64,000 nucleotides of DNA, from contig JAUMMZ010000022.1 in assembly GCA_031296755.1 (NCBI GenBank), positions 1 to 64,000 of the forward strand, written 5' to 3'. The position numbers and the translations under genes were made by a program. Below are positions 25,709 to 34,911 of the stretch, piece by piece (the first letter of the stretch is position 1; each line of letters begins with the position of its first letter). The notes below the pieces were generated by a model, which had not been told where the DNA came from, did not search any database, and saw nothing but the letters and a program-made list of their open reading frames with translations. This DNA comes from Collinsella sp. (GTDB taxonomy: Bacteria > Actinomycetota > Coriobacteriia > Coriobacteriales > Coriobacteriaceae).

Positions 25709-26851
25709 GTGATCTGCCCGCATTGCCTTAAGACTATCGAGGACGGCGCCTCGTTCTGCCCCTACTGCAACGCCTATGTGGGTCCGGGCGATGGCCCCGA
25801 GCACACCGAGTTCGTGTTCTGTGAGGGCTGCGGTGCCCGTCTTTCTCCGCATGATCGTACGTGCCCCAAATGCGGACGCCCCGCTCCGGGTATCCTCTCC
25901 GAGGACGCGGCCGCATCCGACCTGGCAGCGGGCCGCACGGCGGGCTTTCCGCGCCTAACGCAAGAGCAGATCGATACCGAGGTGCCGCATGCGCCGACCT
26001 CTGCCGCTGCGGTGCTTTCGGACGCCGCTGACCCCAATGAGACCTGCGTGCTGCCGGCTTTCGATAAGGATTTCGGTATCCCCAAGGTCGATATTCCCAC
26101 GCCCGTTTCCCTGCATGACGATGCTCAAAAAGCCAAGCGCAAGGTGCATTCCGACGAGGACGCCTATCACAAGCACAAGCGTCATATCCCCAAGCCGCTC
26201 ATCGTCATCGCGGTCCTTGCCGTCGTTTGCGGCGGTGCCTATTGGTTCGTGACGACCGATCCCATGGGTGTCATGCCTGGCTTCTACGACCAGTTTGGCC
26301 AAGCTGCACAAACCACCTTCCCCACGCGCCAAAAAGGCGAGGCGACTGAGGACGATACCAAGCAAGACGATTCTGCCGAGGTGGTCCAGGAAGAAACCGT
26401 GCTCACCGATGATCAGCTCTATACCAGGCTCGACGGTCTGTATCAGACCATCGTGTCCTACGGTGACGAGGACCAGATCGGCGAGGTCATCGATTCCTTT
26501 AACAACGGCTATCTCCGAACGCCGCTGTCCACCCGTCAGGAGCTGTCGCAGAGTGCCTACGCCCTGCGTGACCAGATTAAAAAGACGCAAGATGAGCTCA
26601 GCAACCTTAAGTACCAGGACGATACGGTCTATGCGGACGACATTGCCCACTTAAAGCAGCTTGCCGAGTGGATGTATGAGCGCGTCGACGTGATCTGCCA
26701 GAGTTGGGACATCTCGCTGGCCATTCCCGATGGCGAGTCGATGAGTTCTCACCAAAGCGAGATCCTGGCGCCCATCGCTCAGAGTGGCAACAGCGCGCTT
26801 AATCAGTACGACGCCAACGTGGGCTCCTGGAAGCCGCAGCAGCGTTCCTAA
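25709..26851 (+). CDS. Double zinc-ribbon, single-pass membrane protein
   Basis: 380 residues from the GTG at 25709, chosen because AGAGG lies five bases upstream and it begins just before the first cysteine. Two zinc ribbons occupy the first ~60 residues: CPHC with CPYC, and CEGC with CPKC. A low-complexity linker follows, then a basic patch and one membrane span at about 164-184 (LIVIAVLAVVCGGAYWF), then a mainly helical domain of about 190 residues that should lie outside the cell. No enzyme motif is seen. Such zinc-ribbon plus membrane proteins are common in Coriobacteriia and Firmicutes with no assigned role. Confidence 0.7.
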   Translation: MICPHCLKTIEDGASFCPYCNAYVGPGDGPEHTEFVFCEGCGARLSPHDRTCPKCGRPAPGILSEDAAASDLAAGRTAGFPRLTQEQIDTEVPHAPTSAAAVLSDAADPNETCVLPAFDKDFGIPKVDIPTPVSLHDDAQKAKRKVHSDEDAYHKHKRHIPKPLIVIAVLAVVCGGAYWFVTTDPMGVMPGFYDQFGQAAQTTFPTRQKGEATEDDTKQDDSAEVVQEETVLTDDQLYTRLDGLYQTIVSYGDEDQIGEVIDSFNNGYLRTPLSTRQELSQSAYALRDQIKKTQDELSNLKYQDDTVYADDIAHLKQLAEWMYERVDVICQSWDISLAIPDGESMSSHQSEILAPIAQSGNSALNQYDANVGSWKPQQRS

Positions 26852-26889
26852 AATTAGTTCGCCATAGTCGGCATAACCTACGTGCGCAA

Positions 26890-26919
26890 TTGATGTAAGC
26901 GCATGCTTATTGCTACAAT
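26890..26919 (+). promoter_or_regulatory. Candidate promoter for the cyclophilin gene
   Basis: TTGATG (26890-26895), 18-bp spacer, TACAAT (26914-26919), about 40 bases before the start codon. Confidence 0.55.
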
Positions 26920-26958
26920 TCGTACAAATATGCTTTAAACGCACGAGGAAGGAACCAC

Positions 26959-27501
26959 ATGTTTGGTTTTAAGAAAGAGCTCTACACGCCCGAGTATCAG
27001 CTTGCCGGCGACGAGTGCGCCGTTATCGAGACGTCGAAGGGTACCATCAAGGTCAAGTTTGACGGCGAGGGCGCTCCCATTCATGTCGCGAACTTCTGCG
27101 AGCTTTCTACGATGGGCTTCTATGATGGCCTTAAGTTCCATCGCTATGTGCCCGGTTTTGTCATCCAGGGCGGCGACCCCAATACCCGCGATATGTCCGG
27201 CGCCGACGTCGCCGCTGGTCTTGAGGGCCCCGACGGCATGCCCGGTACCGGTGGCCCCGGCTACTGCATCAAGGGCGAGTTTGCCACCAATCCGCGCAAC
27301 AGCCATGTTGATGGTGCCCTTGCCATGGCACGCTCCATGGACCCCGATTCCGCGGGTTCGCAGTTCTACTTCTGCCTGGGCGCCCAGCATAACCTCGATT
27401 CCGGTTACACCGTCTTTGGTACCACGGTCGAGGGTCTCGATGTGATTTCGCAGCTGCGTGCCGGCGACGAGATCGTCCATGTCGAGATCGTTCACGAGTA
27501 A
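26959..27501 (+). CDS. Peptidyl-prolyl cis-trans isomerase, cyclophilin type
   Basis: 180 residues, single cyclophilin domain, no signal peptide, so cytoplasmic. GLKFHRYVPGFVIQGGDP holds the catalytic Arg, and SAGSQFYFCLG and the following VFGTTVEGLDVI are the other family signatures. It catalyses proline isomerisation in folding proteins. A GAGGAAGG site precedes the ATG. The TPR membrane protein gene begins 12 bp downstream, so they are probably co-transcribed. Confidence 0.93.
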   Translation: MFGFKKELYTPEYQLAGDECAVIETSKGTIKVKFDGEGAPIHVANFCELSTMGFYDGLKFHRYVPGFVIQGGDPNTRDMSGADVAAGLEGPDGMPGTGGPGYCIKGEFATNPRNSHVDGALAMARSMDPDSAGSQFYFCLGAQHNLDSGYTVFGTTVEGLDVISQLRAGDEIVHVEIVHE

Positions 27502-27512
27502 AGGGGACTTCC

Positions 27513-28817
27513 TTGAATAGCCAGCTGATCCAACAGGGCCGCGCCGCTTACCGCGCGGGTGATTTTTCCGCTGCAGCCCAGATGCTTGGGGCGGCAAAGA
27601 CTCCCGATGAGATTATGGGCGAGGCCGATCACCTTCGTGGCAACGCCTTGATGCACCTGGGCATGTATGCCGAGGCCGCCGAGGCTTATGCTGCCGCCCT
27701 CAACGACGGCACCTACGGCAAGCGCGGCGCGCTGCTCACCAACCGCGGCAAGGCGCTCGCCGCCGTGGGCGACTACACGACGGCCGCCCAGGCGTTCTCT
27801 GCTGCTACGCAGGATGCTTCCTATGCCACGCCGTTCAAGGCCTATCTGGGCCTGGGCAATACGCTGTTCCAGTCGGGCGATTATGCCAACGCGGGTACTG
27901 CCTTCCGTCAGGCTGCCATCGACGGCGCCAATCCGGCTCCTGCCGCCGCACTCGGCGAGCTCGGTCGTTGCTTCATTAAGCTCGGCCGTCCGGCGGATGC
28001 CGTGGAGACCTACCGCACGGCTATCGACTTTGCCGGCCCCCGCGACGACACGCGTGCGCTCAATGCCGGCATGGGTCAGGCGCTTTCTGCCGCCGGCCGT
28101 CCCTCCGACGCACTCGACGCCTTTAACGCCGCTACTGCCGATGGCATCTACCAGCTCACTTCCGAGCAGGCCGATGAGCTTGCCCGCGTGCATGATTCGC
28201 TTGCCGCACTGTCTGCCCAGACGGCTATGGCCACGGCTCCGGCGCCCGCGATGGACGCTCCTGCCGTCGATCCGCTCGATCCTACGGGCGCGACCGGTCA
28301 GTTTATGCCCGATCCCTCGGACACCGGCTTCTTTACGCTGTCCGAGTCCGAGATGGTCCAGCAGGACCGTCAGGATCGTAAGCAGGCCAAGGTCCGTCGT
28401 CGCCACCGCCACACGGGTCTCAAAGTCTTCATCGTGCTGCTTCTGCTCATTTTGATTGCTGCGGGCGGTCTGGGCTTTGCCTACACGCGCGGCTTTGGCT
28501 TCCCCTCGCAGGAGTCGGTTATCACCGATCTGTTCCAGGCTGCCGGCGACGGTGACACCGCAAAGGCCGAGTCTTGCCTTGCATCGAGCCTGTCCGAGGA
28601 CGCCAAGTCTATGATCATCTCCTCGATTCCGCAGGGTGCCACCGTGTCCGTCGAGGGCATGGATCAGTCCATGACCGAGACGACCGCCAAGGTGAAGGCA
28701 TCGCTGTCCAAGGGCGGCGAGCAGGAGTACACCGTCAAATTCGTGCGCTCCGACAACCATATCGGCTGGGCCGTTTCCTCGCTCGATATGGATTTCTCGG
28801 CTGCTGACAACCAGTAG
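27513..28817 (+). CDS. TPR-repeat membrane protein
   Basis: 434 residues from a TTG at 27513 with AAGGGGA upstream. Residues 1 to about 230 are TPR-like helical pairs (AAYRAGDFSAAAQML, YAEAAEAYAAAL, YANAGTAFRQA, PADAVETYRTAI, PSDALDAFNAA), placed in the cytoplasm by topology. A basic stretch and one membrane span at about 304-324 follow. The C-terminal ~110 residues outside the membrane look like a small DUF4878-like fold (FPSQESVITDLFQAAGDGD), an inference from pattern only. Its place beside the elongasome genes suggests a scaffold at the envelope, but this is unproven. Confidence 0.7.
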   Translation: MNSQLIQQGRAAYRAGDFSAAAQMLGAAKTPDEIMGEADHLRGNALMHLGMYAEAAEAYAAALNDGTYGKRGALLTNRGKALAAVGDYTTAAQAFSAATQDASYATPFKAYLGLGNTLFQSGDYANAGTAFRQAAIDGANPAPAAALGELGRCFIKLGRPADAVETYRTAIDFAGPRDDTRALNAGMGQALSAAGRPSDALDAFNAATADGIYQLTSEQADELARVHDSLAALSAQTAMATAPAPAMDAPAVDPLDPTGATGQFMPDPSDTGFFTLSESEMVQQDRQDRKQAKVRRRHRHTGLKVFIVLLLLILIAAGGLGFAYTRGFGFPSQESVITDLFQAAGDGDTAKAESCLASSLSEDAKSMIISSIPQGATVSVEGMDQSMTETTAKVKASLSKGGEQEYTVKFVRSDNHIGWAVSSLDMDFSAADNQ

Positions 28818-28839
28818 TGACCTTATGGGATTTAGCTTT

Positions 28840-28872
28840 GCCCGGCGCTTCACCGCAAGTGAGGTGCCGGGC
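28840..28872 (+). terminator. Hairpin after the TPR gene, probable weak terminator
   Basis: A 14-bp stem (28840-28853 with 28859-28872, two wobbles) and a 5-base loop. No T-tract follows, so termination may be partial. Confidence 0.5.
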
Positions 28873-28932
28873 TTGCGCTAGTATCATGAACTAGTAGTTT
28901 TCCAGCAATCATCCAACACATCAGGAGTTGCG

Positions 28933-29976
28933 TTGTTTTCTTTGATGGATATGTTCTTCGGTAGCTATGCGGGCGATCTTGCCATCGACCTCGGCACCGC
29001 AAATACGCTTGTCTCCGTGCGCGGCAAGGGCATCGTCATCCGCGAGCCCTCTGTTGTCGCCATCGACAAGAACGACGAGCGCATCCTGGCGGTCGGTATC
29101 GAGGCAAAGCGCATGCTCGGCCGTACGCCCGGCAACATCGTGGCCGTTCGTCCCCTGAAGGACGGCGTCATCGCCGACTTCGATGTTACCGAGGCCATGC
29201 TTCGCTACTTTATCGACAAGGCTTCCGAGAAGCGCTATCCGTGGACCCCGCGTCCGCGCGTTGTCGTCTGCGTTCCCTCTGGCGTCACGTCGGTCGAGAA
29301 GCGTGCCGTATTTGAGGCCACGATCCAGGCCGGCGCTCGCCAGGCCTACCTGATCGAGGAGCCCATGGCTGCCGCTATCGGCGCCGACCTGCCCGTCGAG
29401 GAGCCCACCGGCTCCATGGTCATCGACATCGGTGGCGGTACCACCGAGGTTGCCGTTATCGCTATGGGCGGCATCGTCGTCTCGCAGTCCATCCGTATTG
29501 CCGGCGACGAGTTCGATCAGGCCATCCTCACGCACGTTCGTGATGCCTACAACCTGGCCATCGGCGAGCGTACGGCAGAGGACATCAAGATCAAGGTCGG
29601 CTCCGCCGTGCCGCTCAAGGACGAGCTCGATGTCGAGGTCAACGGCCGCGACGTGATCACTGGTCTGCCCAAGACCGTGCGCATCGAGAGCGAGGAGATT
29701 CGTCGCGCACTCAACAAGCCACTCGACGAGATGGCCAAGGCCGTCAAGGACGCACTCGACGCTACGCCTCCCGATCTTGCCTCGGACCTTATGTACTACG
29801 GCATTTTGCTGACTGGTGGCGGCGCGCTGCTGCGCGGTCTCGACGTGCGCCTGCGCGATGAGACCGGTGTTTCGGTCAACGTCAGTCCTACGGCGCTCGA
29901 TAACGTCGTTAACGGCTGCGCCCGCGTGCTCGAGGCCAATGCGTTTGATGGCGGCTTCGTCCAGACCAATGCTTAA
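28933..29976 (+). CDS. mreB: Rod-shape-determining actin homologue MreB
   Basis: 347 residues from a TTG at 28933 with AGGAG five bases upstream; an ATG at 28945 is the alternative. Actin-fold motifs: DLAIDLGTANTLV (phosphate 1), EEPMAAAIGADL, MVIDIGGGTTEVAVI (phosphate 2), and GILLTGGGALLRGLD (adenosine). The N-terminal amphipathic segment (LFSLMDMFFG) suits membrane binding. MreB filaments guide the peptidoglycan elongation machinery. First gene of mreB-mreC-mreD-pbp2-rodA. Confidence 0.96.
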   Translation: MFSLMDMFFGSYAGDLAIDLGTANTLVSVRGKGIVIREPSVVAIDKNDERILAVGIEAKRMLGRTPGNIVAVRPLKDGVIADFDVTEAMLRYFIDKASEKRYPWTPRPRVVVCVPSGVTSVEKRAVFEATIQAGARQAYLIEEPMAAAIGADLPVEEPTGSMVIDIGGGTTEVAVIAMGGIVVSQSIRIAGDEFDQAILTHVRDAYNLAIGERTAEDIKIKVGSAVPLKDELDVEVNGRDVITGLPKTVRIESEEIRRALNKPLDEMAKAVKDALDATPPDLASDLMYYGILLTGGGALLRGLDVRLRDETGVSVNVSPTALDNVVNGCARVLEANAFDGGFVQTNA

Positions 29977-29997
29977 TTTCCAAAAGGTGGATTCCAT

Positions 29998-30996
29998 TTG
30001 GCACGATCTTCGGGTTTCTCCACAAATCTGAATACCAAGCGACAATCAACGGGTATGCGCCCGTTGATTGTTTTCAGCCTGATTTCGGTGTTGCTGCTCA
30101 CGTTTTACATCCGCGAGGGCGAGGCGGGACCGATTCATGCCGTGCGTTCGGGCGTAACGACGATTACCTCGCCGGTGCGCTTTGTGGGTTCGGCTGTGGC
30201 GGCTCCCTTCAATGCGATCGGCAACGTGTTCTCTAACCTTACGGCGTCGCAGGACACGCTCGACGAGCTCAAAAAACAAAACGAGGAACTGACCTCTAAG
30301 GTTGCTGAGCTCTCCGAGGCTCAAAAGACCGCTGAGCGTCTGGAGGGGCTGGTCGGCCTGCAGTCGACCTACAACCTCAAATCGACCGCAGCTCGTATCG
30401 TTGGTGCCTCGGGCGATGCCTGGACCTCGACCGTCACCATCGACAAGGGCTCTGCCGACGGCCTTAGCATCAACATGCCTGTGACGAGTTCTGCCGGTGT
30501 TATCGGCCAGATCATCGAAGTCTCGGCCAAGACGTCCACCGTGCGCCTGATTGGCGACGAGAACTCGGGCGTGTCCGCTATGGTGCAGGACACGCGCGCC
30601 CAAGGCATGCTGCAGGGTCAGGCTGACGGCACGCTGCGTCTTGAGTACGTGAGCGTCGACTCCGATGTTAAGGTTGGCGACATCATCGTGACCTCGGGCA
30701 TTGGCGGCGTGTTCCCCAAGGGTCTACCGCTCGGCACCGTCTCGTCGGTCGAGAAATCGGCAAACGATGTGTACTACACCATTGTGGTGCGCGCCCAGAC
30801 CACGGCCGAGAACAACGAGGAAGTGCTGGTCATCACCTCGCTGACCGACGAACAGTCGGCCTCGGATGAGGACGTGAGCACGGCCAACAGCACGCCGCAG
30901 GGAACGTCGCGCGATGCTGCGACCAAGACGAAGGACGAGAGCTCGGATGACAGTTCCGACACGTCCGAGACGACCGATTCCGGCTCGAGCGAATAG
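29998..30996 (+). CDS. mreC: Rod-shape-determining protein MreC
   Basis: 332 residues from a TTG at 29998 with AAAGGTGG upstream. One membrane span at about 22-37, then a coiled coil (about 88-115: LDELKKQNEELTSKVAELSE) and the MreC beta-domain with ARIVGASGDAWTSTVTIDKGS, NSGVSAMV and TSGIGGVFPKGLPLG. A long Ser/Asp/Thr-rich acidic tail closes the protein. It connects MreB inside with PBP2 outside. It lies 21 bp after mreB. Confidence 0.95.
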   Translation: MARSSGFSTNLNTKRQSTGMRPLIVFSLISVLLLTFYIREGEAGPIHAVRSGVTTITSPVRFVGSAVAAPFNAIGNVFSNLTASQDTLDELKKQNEELTSKVAELSEAQKTAERLEGLVGLQSTYNLKSTAARIVGASGDAWTSTVTIDKGSADGLSINMPVTSSAGVIGQIIEVSAKTSTVRLIGDENSGVSAMVQDTRAQGMLQGQADGTLRLEYVSVDSDVKVGDIIVTSGIGGVFPKGLPLGTVSSVEKSANDVYYTIVVRAQTTAENNEEVLVITSLTDEQSASDEDVSTANSTPQGTSRDAATKTKDESSDDSSDTSETTDSGSSE

Positions 30997-31007
30997 GGGG
31001 CATGTCC

Positions 31008-31574
31008 ATGGATCTACACGAGCAGGGGATGAGCTCCCGCACGTTTGTAATCGCCGCCATTGTGTGCGTGCTGCTGCAGGCAGGCCTGGCACCGCAGATC
31101 TCCATTGCGGGCGGTCGTGTCAACTTCATGATTATCCTGGTGTGCCTAAGCGTGTTCTCGGGCGACCCGACCCGTGCCGTCGTGTGCGGTTTTTGCAGCG
31201 GCTTGTTCTATGACCTGTCCGCTGCCGTGCCGGTGGGCGTTATGTCGCTCCTGCTGACCGTGGGTTCTTTTGCCCTGGTGCACAGCGCCGTCGGTCAGAC
31301 GGGCGGTACCCCGAGTGCGCGCGGCGTCACTGTGGGCGCCTTTGCGCTCGTCATTAATGTGATCTACAGCATCATCTTGCTGTTTATGGGTTTGGAGACG
31401 AGCTTTGTCGTGGCGATCTTCGGCCATGCGCTGCCGTCCTCGATCCTGACGGGTCTGGTTGCCATTCCGTTTTTGATGTCCGGCGTCGTGCCGCAGTCCG
31501 GCTATGGATTCTCCGCACGTGGCGGACGCCAGACGGGTATGCGCTTTAAGCCCAAGACCCGCAAGCTCAAATAG
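31008..31574 (+). CDS. mreD: Rod-shape-determining protein MreD
   Basis: 188 residues from the ATG at 31008, seven bases after AGGGGG; an ATG at 31002 is too close to that site. About five hydrophobic spans in a small polytopic protein, with NFMIILVCLSVFSGDPTRAVVCGFCSGLFYDL matching the MreD pattern in part (FCSGLFYDLS). Identification rests mainly on size, topology and its place between mreC and pbp2. The C-terminal tail is basic and cytoplasmic. Confidence 0.85.
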   Translation: MDLHEQGMSSRTFVIAAIVCVLLQAGLAPQISIAGGRVNFMIILVCLSVFSGDPTRAVVCGFCSGLFYDLSAAVPVGVMSLLLTVGSFALVHSAVGQTGGTPSARGVTVGAFALVINVIYSIILLFMGLETSFVVAIFGHALPSSILTGLVAIPFLMSGVVPQSGYGFSARGGRQTGMRFKPKTRKLK

Positions 31575-31587
31575 GGGAGGCCCGTAG

Positions 31588-33657
31588 ATGTCTTCCCAGT
31601 TGACGGTTATTATCGCCGGTATCGTGCTGGTTGTGGCCATCGTGGTCGCGCTGGTCATCATGCGTCGTGGCGATTCCCGTTTTACCTACGATACGCAGCA
31701 TGGAACGGCCCCACGCGCCACCGAGGGCGAGGGCAATACCGCGGCGACCGCCTTTAAGGGCCGCTTTTCCATCCTCACCACGGGTGTGGGCGCGATGTTT
31801 GCGGCGCTCGCCGTCAAGCTGTGGGGCATGCAGATGGTCTCGTCGGACTATTACGAGAAGCAGGCCAATAGCAATCAGACTCGCACCGTTACCACTCCCG
31901 CTGTACGCGGCCGCATCCTCGACCGCAATGGCGTGGCGCTTGTCCAGAACCGTCCCTCACTTGCTGTCGTGGCCTACCGCGACCTTGCCGAGGATGAGGT
32001 TCTGGTTCGCCATCTTGCCAACGTGCTTGGAATGCCTTACGTGGCGGTCCTTCGCAATATTCAGGACAATACAGAGGGCGCCCAGAGCCTGCATACTATC
32101 GCGACGGACGTCCGTCGCTCCACGGTTGCCTATATCAAGGAACACGCCGGCGAGTTCCCGGGCGTCAAGATTGCCGAGCGTACCGAGCGCCAGTATCCAT
32201 ATGGCGAGACGGCATGCCATATCTTGGGCTATACCGGCACCATTACCTCCGAGCAGCTCGAGGCCCAGAATAAGAAAACCTCTGGCGATGATGATGCTTC
32301 TGCTGGCAAGATTACGTACCAGTCGGGCGATATCGTGGGCCAGGCGGGCGTTGAGAGCTACTACGAAAACCTGCTGCAAGGTATTCGTGGCGAGCAGACC
32401 GTCAAGGTCGATGCCTCGGGCAATGTGACCGGTCAGGCCGGCGCCGTGCCCGCGAAGGCCGGCTCCGACATTAAGCTCACGCTCGACCTTAAGATCCAAC
32501 AGGCCTGTGAGACGGCACTGGCGAGCGCTATCGAGCTTGCCAAGACCACTGGCTACAGCAATGCCGGCAACGGCGCTGTGGTGTGTCTCGATCCCAACAA
32601 TGGCGAGATCCTGGGCATGGCGAGCCAGCCCAAGTTCGATCCGTCCGTCTTTATCGGCGGCGTCTCAAATGACGTGTGGACCGAGCTCAATGATGACAAG
32701 GGTTCGCACCCGCTGCTCAACCGCGCCATTAGCGGACAGTACATGTCGGCCTCGACCATTAAGCCGCTCTCGGCGCTGGCCGGTCTTGAGTTTGGAACCT
32801 ACACGTCGGGGCAGACGACCAACTGCACGGGCTATTGGACGGGTCTGGGCAAGTCGTGGGGCAAGTACTGCTGGCTGCATTCCGGCCACGGCACCATGAC
32901 GCTGCAGTCGGGTATCGCCAACTCGTGCGACCCCGTCTTCTACGACATGGGCAAGGCGTTCTTTTATGACGAGCAACATCCCGAGGGCCTGCAGGAGGTC
33001 TTTCGTCGCTGGGGCCTAGGCAAGACCTGCGGTATCGATCTGCCGAGTGAGGGCGCGGGCCGTATTCCCGATGCCGAGTGGAAAGAGTCGTACTTCACCG
33101 ACGCCTCTGCCGAGGACCGCAAGTGGAATGCCGGCGATATGACCAACATTGCCATCGGTCAGGGTGACATCCTGGTGACGCCCCTACAGATGGCGTGTGC
33201 CTATATGGGTCTTGCCAACGGCGGCAAACAGTACGTGCCTCACGTGTTTTTGTCTGCCGTGTCGCGCGATGGCGACGGCGATGCCTATAAGTACAACGGC
33301 AAGGGCAAGAAGAAGCGCCTGGAGGCCAAGATCAACAGTGATTCGGATTTGGCTCTTGTTCGCAACGGCATGCACGACGTGATTTACACGGCATCGACGT
33401 CCCTGGCGGCTCACTTTGGCACCCTGACGCCGCAGGTATACGGCAAGTCGGGCACGGGCGAGAAAAGCGGCGAGGATGAATACGCGTGGTTCTGCGCCTA
33501 TGCACCGGCCGATGATCCCAAGTATGTCATCGCTACCGTCCTGGAGCAGGGCGGCGGCGGCTCAGATACCGCGATGCATGTCGTGCGCGACGTGCTCGGC
33601 GTGATTTATGACGAGCCCGATACCTCTTCGGCCTCGGGCGATTCTTCGGTTCGATAG
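31588..33657 (+). CDS. mrdA: Penicillin-binding protein 2 (class B transpeptidase)
   Basis: 689 residues. An N-terminal span at about 5-25 and a second hydrophobic stretch near 63-80 precede the pedestal domain (RGRILDRNGVALVQNRPS). The transpeptidase domain carries the SxxK catalytic motif STIK (Ser389), SxN as SCD (446-448), and KTG as KSGTG (620-624). It cross-links peptidoglycan during side-wall growth outside the membrane. It is followed by rodA nine bases later, the standard glycosyltransferase partner. An insert of about 30 residues between the motifs (GDGDAYKYNGKGKKKR) is Lys/Gly-rich. Confidence 0.93.
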   Translation: MSSQLTVIIAGIVLVVAIVVALVIMRRGDSRFTYDTQHGTAPRATEGEGNTAATAFKGRFSILTTGVGAMFAALAVKLWGMQMVSSDYYEKQANSNQTRTVTTPAVRGRILDRNGVALVQNRPSLAVVAYRDLAEDEVLVRHLANVLGMPYVAVLRNIQDNTEGAQSLHTIATDVRRSTVAYIKEHAGEFPGVKIAERTERQYPYGETACHILGYTGTITSEQLEAQNKKTSGDDDASAGKITYQSGDIVGQAGVESYYENLLQGIRGEQTVKVDASGNVTGQAGAVPAKAGSDIKLTLDLKIQQACETALASAIELAKTTGYSNAGNGAVVCLDPNNGEILGMASQPKFDPSVFIGGVSNDVWTELNDDKGSHPLLNRAISGQYMSASTIKPLSALAGLEFGTYTSGQTTNCTGYWTGLGKSWGKYCWLHSGHGTMTLQSGIANSCDPVFYDMGKAFFYDEQHPEGLQEVFRRWGLGKTCGIDLPSEGAGRIPDAEWKESYFTDASAEDRKWNAGDMTNIAIGQGDILVTPLQMACAYMGLANGGKQYVPHVFLSAVSRDGDGDAYKYNGKGKKKRLEAKINSDSDLALVRNGMHDVIYTASTSLAAHFGTLTPQVYGKSGTGEKSGEDEYAWFCAYAPADDPKYVIATVLEQGGGGSDTAMHVVRDVLGVIYDEPDTSSASGDSSVR

Positions 33658-33666
33658 GAGGTTGCG

Positions 33667-34893
33667 ATGGATTTTTCTCCGGCGGATCTGTTCCGTTCAA
33701 CCAAGACCGGCTCTCGCAGCAGCCTGGACCGCGTCAACAAGCAACTTTCGGCCTCGCGCGGCACGTTTCGCCAAAAGGTGCATATCGGTGTGCTCGTGGC
33801 TACTGTGGCGCTCGTCGCCTACGGTGCCATCATCATCTGGTCGGCTTCGCAGTTTAAGGCCGATGCCTCGTTCTCACGCCATCTGCTGGGAATCGGCATC
33901 GGGGCGGTGCTGGCGGTGTTGGTCTGGCGTACCGACTTGCGCGGTATTTCCAATTTCTCGACGGCGTTGCTCGTCATCGACCTGATCGTGATCTTCTCGC
34001 CCAAGATTCCGGGCCTGTCCTATACGGGCGGTCTGGGCATGACGGGCTGGATCAAGATTCCCGGTATCGGCTTGACATTCCAGCCGGTTGAGCTTGCCAA
34101 GCTCATCACCATCTTCTTTATTGCTACGCTTGGCTCGCAGTATAACGGTCGCATCGATACCGTTCGCGACTACGTCAAGCTCTGCGGCATGCTGTCCATT
34201 CCGTTTTTGGCCGTCGTTGCCATGGGCGACCTGGGCTCGGGCCTGGTCGTGCTGGTTTCGGGCGCCATCGTCATCTGTATGAGCGGTGCACGCCGCGAAT
34301 GGGTGCTGTCGACCTTGGCCCTGCTCGTGGGCCTGGTGGCCCTCGTCCTGGCGCTCGATTCGGTCTTTGATTCGCTGCTCGGCCACGATGTGCTCATCAA
34401 GCAGTATCAGATGAACCGTCTGACGGTCTTTATCGACCCCGATAATGCCGATTCGGACGATGCCTACAACCTGCAGCAGTCGCTTATCGCCGTTGGCTCG
34501 GGCGGCTTCTTTGGTAAGGGTTTGGGTCATGCGACGCAGTCGGCCGGCGGCTTTCTGCCTGAGTTCCACACCGACTTCGTCTTCGCCTTCCTGTCCGAGA
34601 CCTTTGGCTTTTGCGGTTCTTTTTTGCTTCTGTGTCTCTACGTGCTGCTGATCTTTTCGACGATTCGCGTCGCCTTTAAGTGTGAGTCGCTGTTCCTGCG
34701 CCTGTCGTGCGTGGGCATCGTTGGCATGTGGACGTTTCAGACCTTCGAAAACATCGGCATGTGCATCGGCATGATGCCGATTACCGGTATTCCGCTCCCG
34801 TTTATTAGCTTCGGTTCGTCTTCGATGATGATTCAGCTGCTGACGGTGGGTATCGTACAATCCATATGGCGGCATCGTTCGGGCGCCGCGTAA
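33667..34893 (+). CDS. rodA: SEDS-family peptidoglycan glycosyltransferase RodA
   Basis: 408 residues with about ten membrane spans. FQPVELAKL (usually FQPSE), DLGSGLVVL, the extracellular HTDFVFAFLSETFGF containing the presumed catalytic Asp, and the C-terminal GIPLPFISFGSSSM are SEDS hallmarks. It polymerises lipid II with PBP2 during elongation. The N-terminal ~40 residues are a Ser/Arg-rich cytoplasmic extension. The DUF697-like gene starts 18 bp downstream, likely in the same transcript. Confidence 0.94.
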   Translation: MDFSPADLFRSTKTGSRSSLDRVNKQLSASRGTFRQKVHIGVLVATVALVAYGAIIIWSASQFKADASFSRHLLGIGIGAVLAVLVWRTDLRGISNFSTALLVIDLIVIFSPKIPGLSYTGGLGMTGWIKIPGIGLTFQPVELAKLITIFFIATLGSQYNGRIDTVRDYVKLCGMLSIPFLAVVAMGDLGSGLVVLVSGAIVICMSGARREWVLSTLALLVGLVALVLALDSVFDSLLGHDVLIKQYQMNRLTVFIDPDNADSDDAYNLQQSLIAVGSGGFFGKGLGHATQSAGGFLPEFHTDFVFAFLSETFGFCGSFLLLCLYVLLIFSTIRVAFKCESLFLRLSCVGIVGMWTFQTFENIGMCIGMMPITGIPLPFISFGSSSMMIQLLTVGIVQSIWRHRSGAA

Positions 34894-34911
34894 CCGCTGG
34901 AGGGGTTTGCT

